Source: Dendrolimus kikuchii (taxonomy: Eukaryota > Arthropoda > Insecta > Lepidoptera > Lasiocampidae). Taken from it: DNA of 64,000 nt. Location: positions 9,772,001-9,836,000 of the forward strand of contig CM034412.1 in assembly GCA_019925095.2 (NCBI GenBank), read 5' to 3'. Positions 1 to 10,607 of the stretch are shown here, piece by piece (position 1 is the first letter of the stretch; each line of letters begins with the position of its first letter). The notes under the pieces were generated by a model. The model did not search any database and had not been told where the DNA came from. It worked only from the letters and a program-made list of their open reading frames with translations. The position numbers and the translations under genes are program-made.

Positions 1-1027
1 TCACCTTTTATTCTGAAGCTAGGTTTTTCTCGGTGTTAACCCGAATTTTTCACCCAAGAAAATTTTAGTATTTTTGTCACACGTCAATTTGTTAGAGGAA
101 AATGATATTTTTACGTGTCATGAGCCTAATATGCTTTTGGTGTTGGGTCAGCATACATCAAAGTTTGAACGTGTATAATATATAGGGAGGGAGTAAGACT
201 CACGTAAGAAATAATTTTGATAAAAAATCTGGTATTTAGGAGTAAGTAGTTTTCCATTTTTTATATAAAAATCTAGCTATTCCTCGCGGGTTCGTTTCCT
301 TTAAATTTTGTAGTGGAGAACCGGCAATTGGTACGCACACGCTCTTCTTAAAAATTTCAAACATAATTTTTAATTCTAAATACCCGTAACGCCATCTAGT
401 GACGGTGGAACTAAGAATGCAAGCAATATATTAAAATTTACGTCGTCACTGTCGTTGTCGTAACTGTGTACTTGCTAGTGAGTTGCAACGGTGGCTTCAA
501 TTAAGGGCGATCTGCACACCATCTTTTCAGCTATATTCGTCTAATCCTCATAAATAGCATTTTTTCAGGATGAATGTTTACATACCCCTGACAACAGGTA
601 TGCAAAATTTAATGACAATGTGTTATAGGCTTAAAAGCGTTACAAACAAACACACATTATCATTTATAATATTAGTCTAGCTTACACCATAGGATTATGA
701 GGAGAGATGAAAACCATGTGACGAAAAATTTTTAAACTAGAAGCTTGATGGATATAAGTTTAAAGGCAGACCAAACAAGAGATAGTGACTACAATGCAGA
801 TATAGGGGACTCGGCTTTCCCCCAGCAGTAGATGAGGCCTTTGGGAAGCCGTCTGCTACAGTCCACTGATTAACCAAGGGTAAATACCCGTGGCCCTGCC
901 ATAAAGTGAAGGGAAGGAACATCGGGGTGTTTTAAAGGCTATTCTGGTTAAATAGCCGGCGAGTCCCAAACACCTCCACCGCCAACTTCTTAAGAAAGTG
1001 AAGGGAAGGAGCATAGGGTTTTTAATG
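1..1027. other. No gene recognised
   Basis: AT-rich with short low-quality frames only. The duplicated phrase GTGAAGGGAAGGA(A/G)CAT (about 906 and 1000) suggests a small local duplication. Confidence 0.6.
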
Positions 1028-1040
1028 GAAACAAAGTTCT

Positions 1041-1080
1041 AGCACAGCAATAAGCTGAATGCAAAGCTTATTGCTGTGCT
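1041..1080. repeat. Perfect 16-bp hairpin
   Basis: AGCACAGCAATAAGCT (1041-1056), 8-nt loop, exact complement (1065-1080). Flanks GTTCT/AGAAC extend the pairing imperfectly. Confidence 0.9.
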
Positions 1081-1802
1081 ATGCCAGAACTATATCCGAG
1101 GCGGCACTGATTTACAGAGCAAACCTTCGTATGAATTTCAACCTGTTAAATTAAAATTAGAAATTATAATATTATACGAGAAAGATGAAATCCATAATAC
1201 CCCATGGAGTTTAAATTATCTGTAATCTTTTTATGGTTGCCTTAATTATTCACAGCCTTTTGTTCGCGTTGATCCTTTTGTATTGTCTAGTAAGACGTCA
1301 TAAATCCTTTCTTCTATTGTTCAAATTTCGTTGCACATTCTAAGAAGCCATGAAGCTTACAATTCCAAGCAATAGTGGACTTCTTGCTGAAGTGCCATGT
1401 CTATTTTACGAATATATAAAGTTGATGAGAGACTGACTTAGTAGAATTTCAATTGCTATCGAGGCGTTACTGAGTGTACCATTCGAAACGGGAATCTCAT
1501 ATTGACGTAATAGATAATCTCTTATCTATTACGATTTCCTGCCTTACAGTTGGGATTTGTTGCATCCGGTTGTGTCCGTAAGAACTTTGTATAACTATAT
1601 GTGTACACCTAATAAACTTTGTAAAATTGCAACAAAATTTTAAATTCGAATCCCACAAATGCTTAACAGTAAAATAAATTATATTTTTTATTTATTTAAC
1701 ACAATAATTTACATATTTTTAAACAAATATTCACATAAAATATACGAAATATACATTTATTAAAAAACTATAAAACACTGGAGCACGCTGGCAGTGGGCC
1801 TG

Positions 1803-1941
1803 AGCAATCGCGTCCCTAGCTACAAGATGGCAAAAAGTTATCCAACAAAATGGCACCTACATACTTTAGTGAAATGTAAATAAACTTTATAAAAAAACCT
1901 TTGGAATTTTTGTATAAAATGCGAAGAAACTTTTTCCCCAA

Positions 1942-1946
<5 letters not shown>
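1803..1946 (+). mobile_element. mariner 3'-end fragment beside a (TA)n tract
   Basis: About 140 bp matches the last part of the mariner at 57925-59198 in the opposite orientation. It carries the coding words CTACAAGATGGCAAAAAGTT and TATCCAACAAAATGGCACCT and ends in the inverted repeat ...AAACTTTTTCCCCAACCTA. The end abuts a long (TA)n run, which would offer many TA targets or may have expanded from the TA duplication. Confidence 0.88.

Positions 1947-2022
<76 letters not shown>
1944..2022. repeat. (TA)n microsatellite, about 39 units
   Basis: An uninterrupted TA run starts at the mariner terminus. Long YI-type reading frames across it are an artefact of the dinucleotide. Confidence 0.97.
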
Positions 2023-2027
<5 letters not shown>

Positions 2028-2768
2028 AGACACATACATATATAATGTAAAATATAAACATAATGATAATGTAAGACAGATATAGTTGTACCCTTTAACT
2101 GTTATTTCGTATTCTGATTTAGATGTACAGATAGCAATTTCACAGTAATACATTACTCTAGAAGATTTTGTCCAGAATTCTCTTATAACCTTTACCTTTC
2201 GTTATATAGCTTCATGTCTCGTAAAATATGACGCATTTCTCGGTCCAGTACCCCGGTTATATTCAATTCCGCACCCCGTTGGTGGCATTAATTTCTTATT
2301 TCATTTGCATTGCTAAGCGTATCCCGACGCTTCCCGTCTAGGATTTGATTCGAAACTGTGCATTTCAAATATTTGCTTTTCATAGTTGTTTTCGTAACAT
2401 TTGCATACTCTAACTAGATTTTATTAAATTTGATTTTTAGGTGGCTCTTCTACTTTCTTCTCTCGATAACCTAAAAACAATCTTATAGTCTCACTCCAAC
2501 GTCTAAAAAGAGGTTAATATATCGTATCATTATATAGCCGTACATCTCACGGCGACCCTGCCATGCACGGGCGTAAGGCGTTAGGTATAAATAAATGTGC
2601 AGCGCATGAACTTTAAGACATAATGACGCTATCGTCGGTCGCGATTTGCGCAATAAAGTCGTGTTGTTTTCTTTTGAACTATTTACGAAATATTAATAAT
2701 ATTAAGAATGGGCAAGCAGTGCTTTAAATGTATGTGACAACAAATACCCGCACATCGCAATATAAGAC

Positions 2769-2797
2769 CGCTCTTTGTTAATGTTGAACAAAGAGCG
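2769..2797. repeat. 11-bp hairpin
   Basis: CGCTCTTTGTT (2769-2779), loop AATGTTG, complement AACAAAGAGCG (2787-2797), just upstream of an AATAAAG-containing retroposon tail. Confidence 0.85.
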
Positions 2798-3529
2798 AGC
2801 GGCCTTGTATTGAGATGATGATTTTACATAGTTTTTAAAAATGTAGCATTAATTTTTGGTGAACAATAAAGTGTTTTTATTCATTCATTCAAATGACAGG
2901 GATATATAAATTTCTTTCTTTTTCAAATTTAATATTACGGGTATTGGCCATATGTTATAAATCACGTAATAATACGAGTACTCTCTGTGTGTTTCCTTGA
3001 CACTTTTGCAGTTCGAAATAACCTTGTTCTTGTCCCAAAATTCGCCAATTAAGAATGCCTCGCCACCTAGCGAACGGCGGAACAGTAACGTGTACACGCG
3101 CTGCCCCTCATTGATACCCAAAATTCAAATTACTGTGTTTAGCATCTAGACTACGTCATGGGCGTCAAAAAAGAACAATTCGGTGAGTCCTCTCTACTGT
3201 TCTATTCTTCTGTCAATAGAGTGTTACTCGTTTTTTATTCCGTTATACATTCTGCCATTCTTGCCAATGCGATGAAGCCATTTCTAAAACCAGCGCGTAA
3301 CTATTTCGAATTATAACTAAAAATATGCAAAAAATAATTTTACCTCCTAAATGTACTCCGTCAACGTGATGGTTCTAACACATAGATAGACAAAATTTCT
3401 AAAAGTTACATTTTAGAAATCTGCATGAAATTCGAATTAGCCCTCCTGATTTAGAAATTGTTAAATTCATTGTCGTAACTAATAGGGTCTCCAGATTGAA
3501 TTTACGAAAACTACCCATATCCATAAGTC

Positions 3530-3596
3530 GTGGTAGCGTAATGACTAGCGCACGCGTTCCATACTCAAAGGCCGCGGGTTCGATCCTGGCCGGAAC
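3530..3596 (+). mobile_element. tRNA-related SINE head
   Basis: The A-box-like GTGGTAGCGTAATGACTAGC and perfect B-box GGTTCGATCC are 33 bp apart, as in an RNA polymerase III promoter. No cloverleaf with paired acceptor stem. A 38-bp tandem duplication (TTTTCTGACCTATAATAAGC..., 3612-3687) follows. Confidence 0.65.
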
Positions 3597-4251
3597 GCAT
3601 GCACTACTTAAGTTTTCTGACCTATAATAAGCCTCGCGCAGAAGGTTCAGTTTTCTGACCTATAATAAGCCTCGCGCAGAAGGTTTGCCGATGAGTAATG
3701 TAATACTTGCAACAACTCAGAAGCGTTTTTGGTAATAAAAGAACAGCAACTAGTCACTATACTTATAATCAGAGAACCTTACGGCTTACATATATTTCAT
3801 ACACTGACTCTACACAAACATTTTTAGAACACCTCGCCATCCCTCCAACAGTTTTTCATTATATGAAACAGCAAATTGGCCCAACCGATAGCGGATTGAA
3901 GTCATTGATAAACTATTTTAATTAAAGGGTTATGAATTAATAGAATTTAATACATTATTATTTCGAAAAACACAGTATGAATCTATCGCGTCTGCCAACA
4001 TGAAAATAAAATGAAGTGAATACCATGTATATACAATTGAAAGATTTTGTATTAATCTGTACACAATTACCACATATTGGAGATAAATATTATTGCATAA
4101 AATTATGTTAAATTATAGAGAACTACATACTCTATACAAAACAGGTACTAATCACCGAATAAATAAAAATATAACATTATTATTCAATTTAGGAAATGGC
4201 CGATTATATCGTTTAGAAATAAAAGGGTACATAACAAAATTTCGTAAACAA

Positions 4252-4539
4252 GTTATGTAAAGTCATTTGATAATAGGCTGGAGCTTACCTCGCTCAAAGG
4301 ATTAGCCTTTGTATCCAGCGAGGTAATGCTGCCAGCCTTCTAGGTACAATGCCCAGCGACAGTGGTCTGGTGGGGCTGGACGGGCTTTAATATAGGTTTT
4401 ATTTTAATATTAGTTTTTTTTTACTATTGTATATATATTTTTAAGTTAGGTTTATTTATAGGATATTTTAGATTTTTAATTAATATTAATTTGTATAGGC
4501 TATAAAATAATACAACATTATCAAATGACTTTACATAAC
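4252..4539. repeat. 23-bp perfect inverted repeats enclosing a LINE end
   Basis: Arms at 4252-4274 and 4517-4539, core TATGTAAAGTCATTTGATAA. This may be a small MITE that received the LINE tail in its loop. Confidence 0.8.
4275..4511 (+). mobile_element. LINE 3' end (copy 1 of two near-identical), inside a palindrome
   Basis: The frame [35 protein letters not shown], stop is the extreme C-terminus of a LINE ORF, like AIQRGNLANLLGTLP at 22210. An AT-rich 3'UTR follows. The fragment is enclosed by perfect 23-bp inverted repeats (4252-4274 and 4517-4539, core TATGTAAAGTCATTTGATAA). Confidence 0.75.
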
Positions 4540-5179
4540 AAAATTAATTATTAACTTTAAAAAGAAACATGACAAGAACAACTATGCTACTAAATAACTG
4601 TAACACTACTTACTATTATTGTATATACTTATGCAAAGTATATACAATAATAAATTTATTGCAACAACTATTTATGTAACCTTTTTTGTCAACCCTACTG
4701 ACCATCGACGCGTGACATCATGAGGCTATCGGCAAACCTTCTGTGCACGGGTAGTAAATGTGCATATTGTTACAATTACCACGTGCTAACAACGGTGAAG
4801 GAAAACATCGTCATTCAACCTGCACCTTGAGATAACCGATGAGTCAAACCTGCCAAGCCGCCCTGGACAAGCGTGGCGGGTATACTGTCCGTTTCCCCTA
4901 TAACGGGACGCCCGAGTCCAATAGTGGCACATTTATGGGCTGTTATTATTATTATATATTATATACCCATATCCGACAAAACAATATTATTTCAGAAACT
5001 CTATCCCATACAAATTATGGGACGAAAAATTGGCCAAGTGCGTGTCGGACGACGCGCATTGAACGATTTTGTAGAGCCGATAAACTTTAGTAATTTGTTT
5101 TAACCGGCTTCTAAAAAGGAGAAGGTCTCAATTTGTACCTAGAGTAATATTTTTTTAAATAATAATAATTAATAATCGG

Positions 5180-5403
5180 CAGACAAACACACACATTGTA
5201 TATCCCCAAATTAAGCAAGTTACGCTTGTGTTATGGGTAATATACAACGTACTACTCTGGGGCCGATCACAGACACCCAGACCATAGTAAATAACGGAGA
5301 AAATACGTTTCCGAAATTTACTATACTAGGAATCGAACCCGGAACCTTTGTGTTGCAGTGAGGTACGCCAGCAAAGGCTTAGCCTGCTCAACCATAGAGG
5401 CCG
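5180..5403 (-). mobile_element. tRNA-related SINE
   Basis: On the minus strand GGCCTCTATGGTTGAGCAGG then GGTTCCGGGTTCGATT (A and B boxes) are followed by about 150 bp of body ending near TGATTATTAATAATTATT. The head type is widespread in moths and butterflies. Confidence 0.7.
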
Positions 5404-5664
5404 TCGAAATTGGATTACATAACCAAAAACTATTACAATTATTATACAGAAACATGTTTGGATTTAACTTTTATTAACAACTTCACTCTCAAGTATTTTA
5501 TGGCATTTTCAGTGAGACTAGGGGGATAAAATTACTTCCCGAATTACCCCAGCGCTCAAATTTTCGTCCCCAAAAAATTGTATAAAAATTCTTGTCCCCA
5601 AAAATCCTCAATCTGGAGACCTTAACTAAACACCCGCAACAAGTTTATTGTGATATGATTTATG

Positions 5665-6036
5665 TCTCTGCAGACCACGGGCCATACAAATACTCCGGCC
5701 TATTGGAGGGCTTGCGTGGGGCCATGGGGAGGCCAACACGTAGAGGCCCCTTGACAATTTTAATATAAATATGGTGTGACACTGACCGGCGATTATCACT
5801 GTCTACACCATATAATAATGCACCCAAGTACAAGCCTGGGTCAGTGTAGGCCTATTGTAGAAAATGAGAACAAAAGGTACCGGGCTATTGCGGTGAACTG
5901 CTAGTGGTACTAGGGGTTTGGGAATATGGGGACTATGGCGTCTGCCCGTCGCAATGTTCGAAAAAACGTGGAAAAAATGGGCGGACGGTGACTCGCCACT
6001 CCCTGCATGGGTCCCAAAAAATGGATCTCACTAGCG
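5665..6036 (+). mobile_element. Single arm plus spacer of the 55892-56692 foldback family
   Basis: It matches the complement of 56335-56690, including GAGAACAAAAGGTACCGGGC and the spacer GGGCGGACGGTGACTCGCCA. The other arm is missing; an RTE-like 3' end follows at once at 6041. Confidence 0.78.
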
Positions 6037-6040
6037 GAGG

Positions 6041-6198
6041 GTGATGTCAGGAGCCTTAAGAACAGACGAGCTTGCATGACAAGAGTTATGAATGTCAAAG
6101 AGGCAAGTGAGGTGTGTAAAAATAAGCCTAAATGGCACTCTGTTATTCGTGCCTACCCCGCAAGGGAACTGGCGTGAAGTTATGTATGTATGTATATA
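6041..6198 (+). mobile_element. RTE-like LINE 3' end, short
   Basis: It starts GTGATGTCAGGAGCC and encodes RSLKNRRACMTRVMNVKEAS to YPARELA, then a stop and (TATG)n. It follows directly on the foldback arm 5665-6036. Confidence 0.82.
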
Positions 6199-6489
6199 TT
6201 TTATAAAGTCCAAGGAAAATATCAATATTTTCGTGTAATAAATAATTAGATTGATCACCGCAGAATGCCGGCGGTCACAAAACGGATACAAATTGGATTT
6301 CGTCAGAGACAACTTGCCCTAACACTATTACGGAGCAGCGCTGCGGACAGAATTCGTAAAAGCATCCACGAAACTTCGAGAAATATCGAGATCGTAGATT
6401 TATGTAGCGGATGGTAACTTTTATTTATTAAGGAACACCAATAATGGCCGGCGTATATATCTTACCGACCGTTCATTTGTCTTACTCGT

Positions 6490-6718
6490 CATCATCCCAG
6501 CTTTAAATCCCGGTTGCATTTGAAGAGTTCACTCCGTCGCCCAGTGTCCGCTTTCCTACTTTTTTTAATACACTTCGCGCGGTCTTCAGCATCCCTCGTT
6601 TTGAAGCCATTACGCATGTCATCCTTCACAAAGCCAACCCAGCATTTCTTGGGCCTTCACCTTCGACGGGGATCTGGATGTGGCGGCATGGCTAGACATT
6701 TGTTCCCCATATAAAACA
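6490..6718 (-). mobile_element. LINE ORF C-terminal fragment
   Basis: The minus-strand frame RPKKCWVGFVKDDMRNGFKT then DAEDRAKCIKKSRKAD fits the GRPKKRW.D.VK.DM ... DRAKWR..SRKADP motif common at LINE 3' ends. One TGA lies just before RPKK. Confidence 0.65.
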
Positions 6719-7171
6719 ACATACGTTTGCTTTACTATCGGTTAAAATTTGACTTAAGCTAATAATGTCAAAATTCAACCCATTGTGGGGCAAGTGAATG
6801 AATAGTATAGGGACCGGTCATACGTGAAGCTTCATAAATACAACATAATACTGATGAACGAATGACAACTCTTTACCGTTTATCGTAAACTTAAAATTAG
6901 AAAATCTATAAATAAATAGTGTTGAATTCTAGGCATTCTTGTCACTCAAAGCCAAGAAGAAATCCTTCATACTAAGCCGCAAGCAAAGCGGCAGTAGCTG
7001 CGCGACTGTCGCGCGACAACCGCGCTGCTTAAAAGCGGAAGACTTTCATACTAAAAAGAGCAGCGTGATACGTGATTGTCACAGCGCGTGCGCTCAGTTG
7101 GTTTCGAGCCAGTATAGTTTATCATCTATGGAGCCAGTGTTGCAAGCGGACGTACATACAATTATTGCGCA

Positions 7172-7414
7172 ATGAGCAAATTCGACACAGAACAATTTGT
7201 CACTGAAGTTCAATTGCGTCCTGCTTTGTGGGATTCGAGGATCGATGATTACAGCAACAGGATCACTATTTACACACCGATTTCGAAACAAAGGATAAAT
7301 CGAGTAATGATTTTTTTTGTTAGTTATGAATGTTACGTTTATGGCGCCGAAGGAGAACCAAAAACAGCAAGAGCAACAATGATCTTTCCTCGTTGGAATC
7401 CATTATTGGAATGA
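7172..7414 (+). pseudogene. MADF-like domain fragment
   Basis: The frame begins MSKFDTEQFVTEVQLRPALW DSRIDDYSNR. This is the start of a MADF (Adf-1/Myb-SANT-like) domain: F..V..RP.LWDS....Y.N. MADF domains bind DNA and occur in insect transcription factors and in proteins of PIF/Harbinger-type transposons. The expected continuation (K..AW..V) is missing; after SNR the sequence reads ITIYTPISKQR and diverges, and no GT donor lies at the break. It is probably a truncated gene copy or transposon remnant, not a working gene. A single orphan exon cannot be excluded. Confidence 0.45.
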
Positions 7415-8167
7415 AGTGCGCCACGTTAATCTAAACAAATCGCGCGGCTGTAGTTGTAATAAGAAAGGATGTGCTGCTGTCGCACTGCTGCCGCCTTGCT
7501 GCCGCACCGCTTGCGACCTAATCTGAAGGCGCTCTAATAGCTAACATTAATAAGTATCTAATGCTAATAATAGACAGATAAACCAATTGAATCATTTTGG
7601 TTGAAAGGCACAGAATTGAAACGACACGACGGCATTCAACAACATTAAATGATTAAAATTTATGTTATGTGCTGGCGCCATCTATTTCCCAGTTGGAAAT
7701 TGTGTTTTGGATTTATAGCATCTTGCAACCCCCGTACGTTGTCGCCGCCCGCTCTGCGCGTGAGTCAGTACATCGTCAGACGCCACGCCGCCGCAACGCA
7801 CGCATAGCTCGATCGTGATAGCACACATTACTTATGCTATTGAAGATTTCCGCATCCTACAGTTAGTTTCTAGGACATTCACCTCGTCTAATATATAAAC
7901 TTAAGTGCCACCTTTTGTATCTCGCCACGTGGATTAAAAGCGACAGATAATCTGAACCAGCGCTGTTGTGGGCTGGTGGCTGATTGCGGGGTGAGTGCAA
8001 GACTTCTGTATTTTCCGGGCACTGGTTTTTAATTGGGAAATAAGGAATAGCCATATATTAAACACATAACCCCCATCCCGAGGAGATTGCCTGATTGCGT
8101 CTTCATTATATTATTTTTCTTTACTGTTAGCAAGTGGTAATTGCAGGTCAGAAAACTGCCTAAACAT

Positions 8168-8262
8168 TGCATGCTTTCTCGCCAGGATTCTAACCCGCGC
8201 CCTTTGACTTTGGAACGCGAGTGCGCTAACCACTAAGCTGCCACGGCTTACATTTTATAAAA
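8168..8262 (-). mobile_element. tRNA-related SINE head, decayed
   Basis: Minus-strand GTGGCAGCTTAGTGGTTAGC and GGCGCGGGTTAGAATCCTGG resemble A and B boxes; same general type as 3530-3596. Confidence 0.6.
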
Positions 8263-8579
8263 TTATCTGCTGCGCCAAGTAGCACCTAAGACAATACAAT
8301 AAAAAATAAATCTGCACAAATAATCCTGCTTACATAAACAAAAGTTATTTTTGAATAAGTTCAACGCAAAAATGGAAAAGTTCGTTTACTTTCAGATAAA
8401 CCAGCAAATTTACACGTAAACCCTTTTCGCGTTAGCAGTTTTATCGATAAAGTCGACTTGGTTTATATGCAAATAGCTTCGGTTAACTCAGACGAAACAC
8501 GATTTTGCCCGCACGTAAAGGACTAGACAGCGCCGGATGGCAACTAATAACCTCCGGTTACCGTAGACGCTCTCCCGTA

Positions 8580-8905
8580 TCTATCTGGGCGTAGTAGTAC
8601 GACTGTAGACGTGCAGCTCAAAAAGTGTAATCATCGACATATAACCGAAGGACGGACAGTCATAGCCGCCATGGTGGTAAAAAAGTACGGCTATAGAAAT
8701 ATGACCAGAAATAAATGGTCATCCAGATATAACGGAAAGACGCACGGTCATAACCGCATAGCCATAGAAGTGCGGCTGTAGATGTATGGCTTAAAACGTA
8801 TGATCGTAGACCTATAATAGAAAGACGCATGGCCGTAGCAAAATGGTCTTTACAGTACGGCTGAAAACGTATAGTCTTAGATGTATAACCGGAGACGCAC
8901 CGCCT
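8580..8905. repeat. Degenerate internal repeat
   Basis: Phrases such as ACGGCTGTAGA, TATGGCTTAAAACGTATG, AAAGACGCA(C/T)GG and GTATAACCGGAGACGC recur every 40-70 bp with drift; an old tandem or satellite remnant. No coding frame. Confidence 0.55.
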
Positions 8906-9069
8906 GAGGTCATGACACTCAAAAACAACGTCAGCTGTCACTAGTATCTATAATACCAAATCCAGGTCACCCAAGTGTTCCTCCAAGCACGCCCTTCGCA
9001 CTGGCTCTTAAATAACTATACTTGAATAACACACCAGGGACGCAGACCCCAGTAGATGGGGTGAGATAG

Positions 9070-9290
9070 TGATAGCCAGGTGGTAGGGTGTTTTCCCGTC
9101 TGGATGGCTACCACCACTGATCTAGAGTATGCCGCCATAACAACCTTGAGTTGTGTCCCGGCATTAGCGGCCAGGTCCCAGTCTCCCTTAAGAGAGCAGC
9201 AACGTATTTGTAACGCCTCTGGTGTTGCAAATGTCCATAGGTGATGGTAACCGCTTTCCATCTGGTGGGCCGTCTTCCTGTCTGCTGAAA
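9070..9290 (+). mobile_element. Poly(A) retroposon family P, diverged copy
   Basis: Sense on plus, missing the 5' third and the A tail. It faces the copy at 9350-9660 tail to tail across about 60 bp. Confidence 0.75.
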
Positions 9291-9349
9291 AACGTACAGG
9301 CAAGCGTCTTCATTTAATTTTATTAAATAAAACTACTAAAATTTCTATT

Positions 9350-9660
9350 TTTTTTTTATTGCACGAGTTCAGCAGACAGGCAGACGACCCACTTGATGGA
9401 AAGCAGTTACCATCGCCTATGGACATTTGCAACACCAAAGTTGCTACAAATGCGCTGCTGCTCTCTTAAGGGAAACTGGAACCTGGTCACTAATGCCGGA
9501 ACACAACTCAAGGTTGTTATGGCGGCATACTATAGACCAGGGGTGGTAACCATCCAGTCGGGCAAATGCCCTACCACCTGGCTGTGGGTTGTTTTGTCGC
9601 CTCTTACGACAGGCCGCCCGGCCGCAGGAAATTGTATTCTTTCTCCGTTCCTGCACGGAT
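9350..9660 (-). mobile_element. Poly(A) retroposon family P, full-length copy
   Basis: Sense strand (minus): starts ATCCGTGCAGGAACGGAGAA, ends CTGTCTGCTGAACTCGTGCAATAAAA, i.e. AATAAA plus an A-run. It is about 310 bp. At least twelve copies of this unit lie in the window. The constant 5' edge, 3' A tail and lack of own ORF fit a SINE or a fixed LINE 3' segment; the source element is unknown to me. Confidence 0.8.
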
Positions 9661-10242
9661 AATTCTATACCGCGATCCAAATTATGGTGTGGTTTTAGTG
9701 GTCTTCAGGCAACCTCTACGATTCCCATACTGCCTTTTAGTTTGTCCTCAGATAGTAGTAAAGTATATTTAACAAAAATTACTTTAAAAAAGTCAATTAA
9801 GTAGTTTGTCGAATTATTTTACGGTATTATCGTTTATTGTATTACTAGCATGTGCCAGAGGAACTTCGTTTGCGTTGCTAAGACCACGAAGTATTTGTTA
9901 GTGAATTGCAATAGCAGCGCCAAAAGAAACATTATAATAGCGCCACCTTTTTCGTTATATTCGAATATTTCACAGAAATATCGGAATGAGAAGTATTCTA
10001 TGTGTCGACTTAGGATATAAGCCAGCTCAGTGTCGAGATTAAATACTATCCGTTTAGTGGATTTCTTGTAATGTTTTAACAGACAGACAAATTCTAAAAG
10101 TTACATTTTCGAAACCTACTGGTCCAAATCATCCCCTGATATTTTCACATTGTTAAACAGAATGTACAAACTCGATCCTTCTGCAGATTTATTATATTAT
10201 AAAATTATTAATTCAACTTAATTCATTCAATGCTTAATCACA

Positions 10243-10607
10243 TCTATACTTAATATTATAAAGAAGTGAAGGTAAGTTTGGATATTCGGGGTAATCTCCG
10301 GTATTACTGATCCGATTTTGAAAATACATAGGCTATATTTGATTGTGATTAATAAATCAAAAAAAGTCAAATTTTTTTAGGCCCAACGAAGTGGGCACGG
10401 GAATGCCTGTCAAATATATCATAGCAATAACGTTCCACGCAAGAATTGCGTACATCCTTGTATGAGGCACTGTCAGTGCTTTTTCATTTATGAATGAATT
10501 AAAAGGTTACAAAGCATAATTAAACCTTGATATGCGTGCTTGGGTGCATGTATGCGTGTACATGTGTATTTTTAATGACGCCCAGCGAAGTGGACACGGA
10601 TCTCCTA
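10243..10607 (+). mobile_element. Helitron-like element, moderately decayed
   Basis: The 5' block TCTATACTTAATATTATAAAG is clear. The proposed 3' end GACACGGATCTCCTAG is followed by A rather than T, so the right boundary is uncertain. A second GCCCAACGAAGTGGGCACGG block at 10381 suggests an internal duplication. Confidence 0.6.

Larger units (their letters stand above)
2023..5179. other. No gene recognised outside the listed repeats
   Basis: Holds the 2769 hairpin, a retroposon tail to 2892, the SINE head at 3530 and the LINE end at 4275. Frames at 2885-3121 (-) and 3707-3925 (+) show no family I know. Confidence 0.6.
6719..9069. other. No intact gene
   Basis: Contains the MADF-like fragment, GC-richer stretches at 6960-7180 and 7440-7560 with CGC-rich short repeats (CTGCCGC, GCGCGAC), and a decayed SINE. 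Nothing else recognised. Confidence 0.6.

Noticed and set aside
1816..2153. Frames with long Tyr-Ile runs
   Set aside because: Translation of (TA)n.
2885..3121. 78-codon frame on minus (EGQRVYTLLFRRSLGGEAFL...)
   Set aside because: I recognise no family, splice context or neighbour; it may be chance or an old exon remnant.
3537..3596. Possible tRNA gene
   Set aside because: Good B box, but the acceptor stem and anticodon arm do not pair; it fits a SINE head better.
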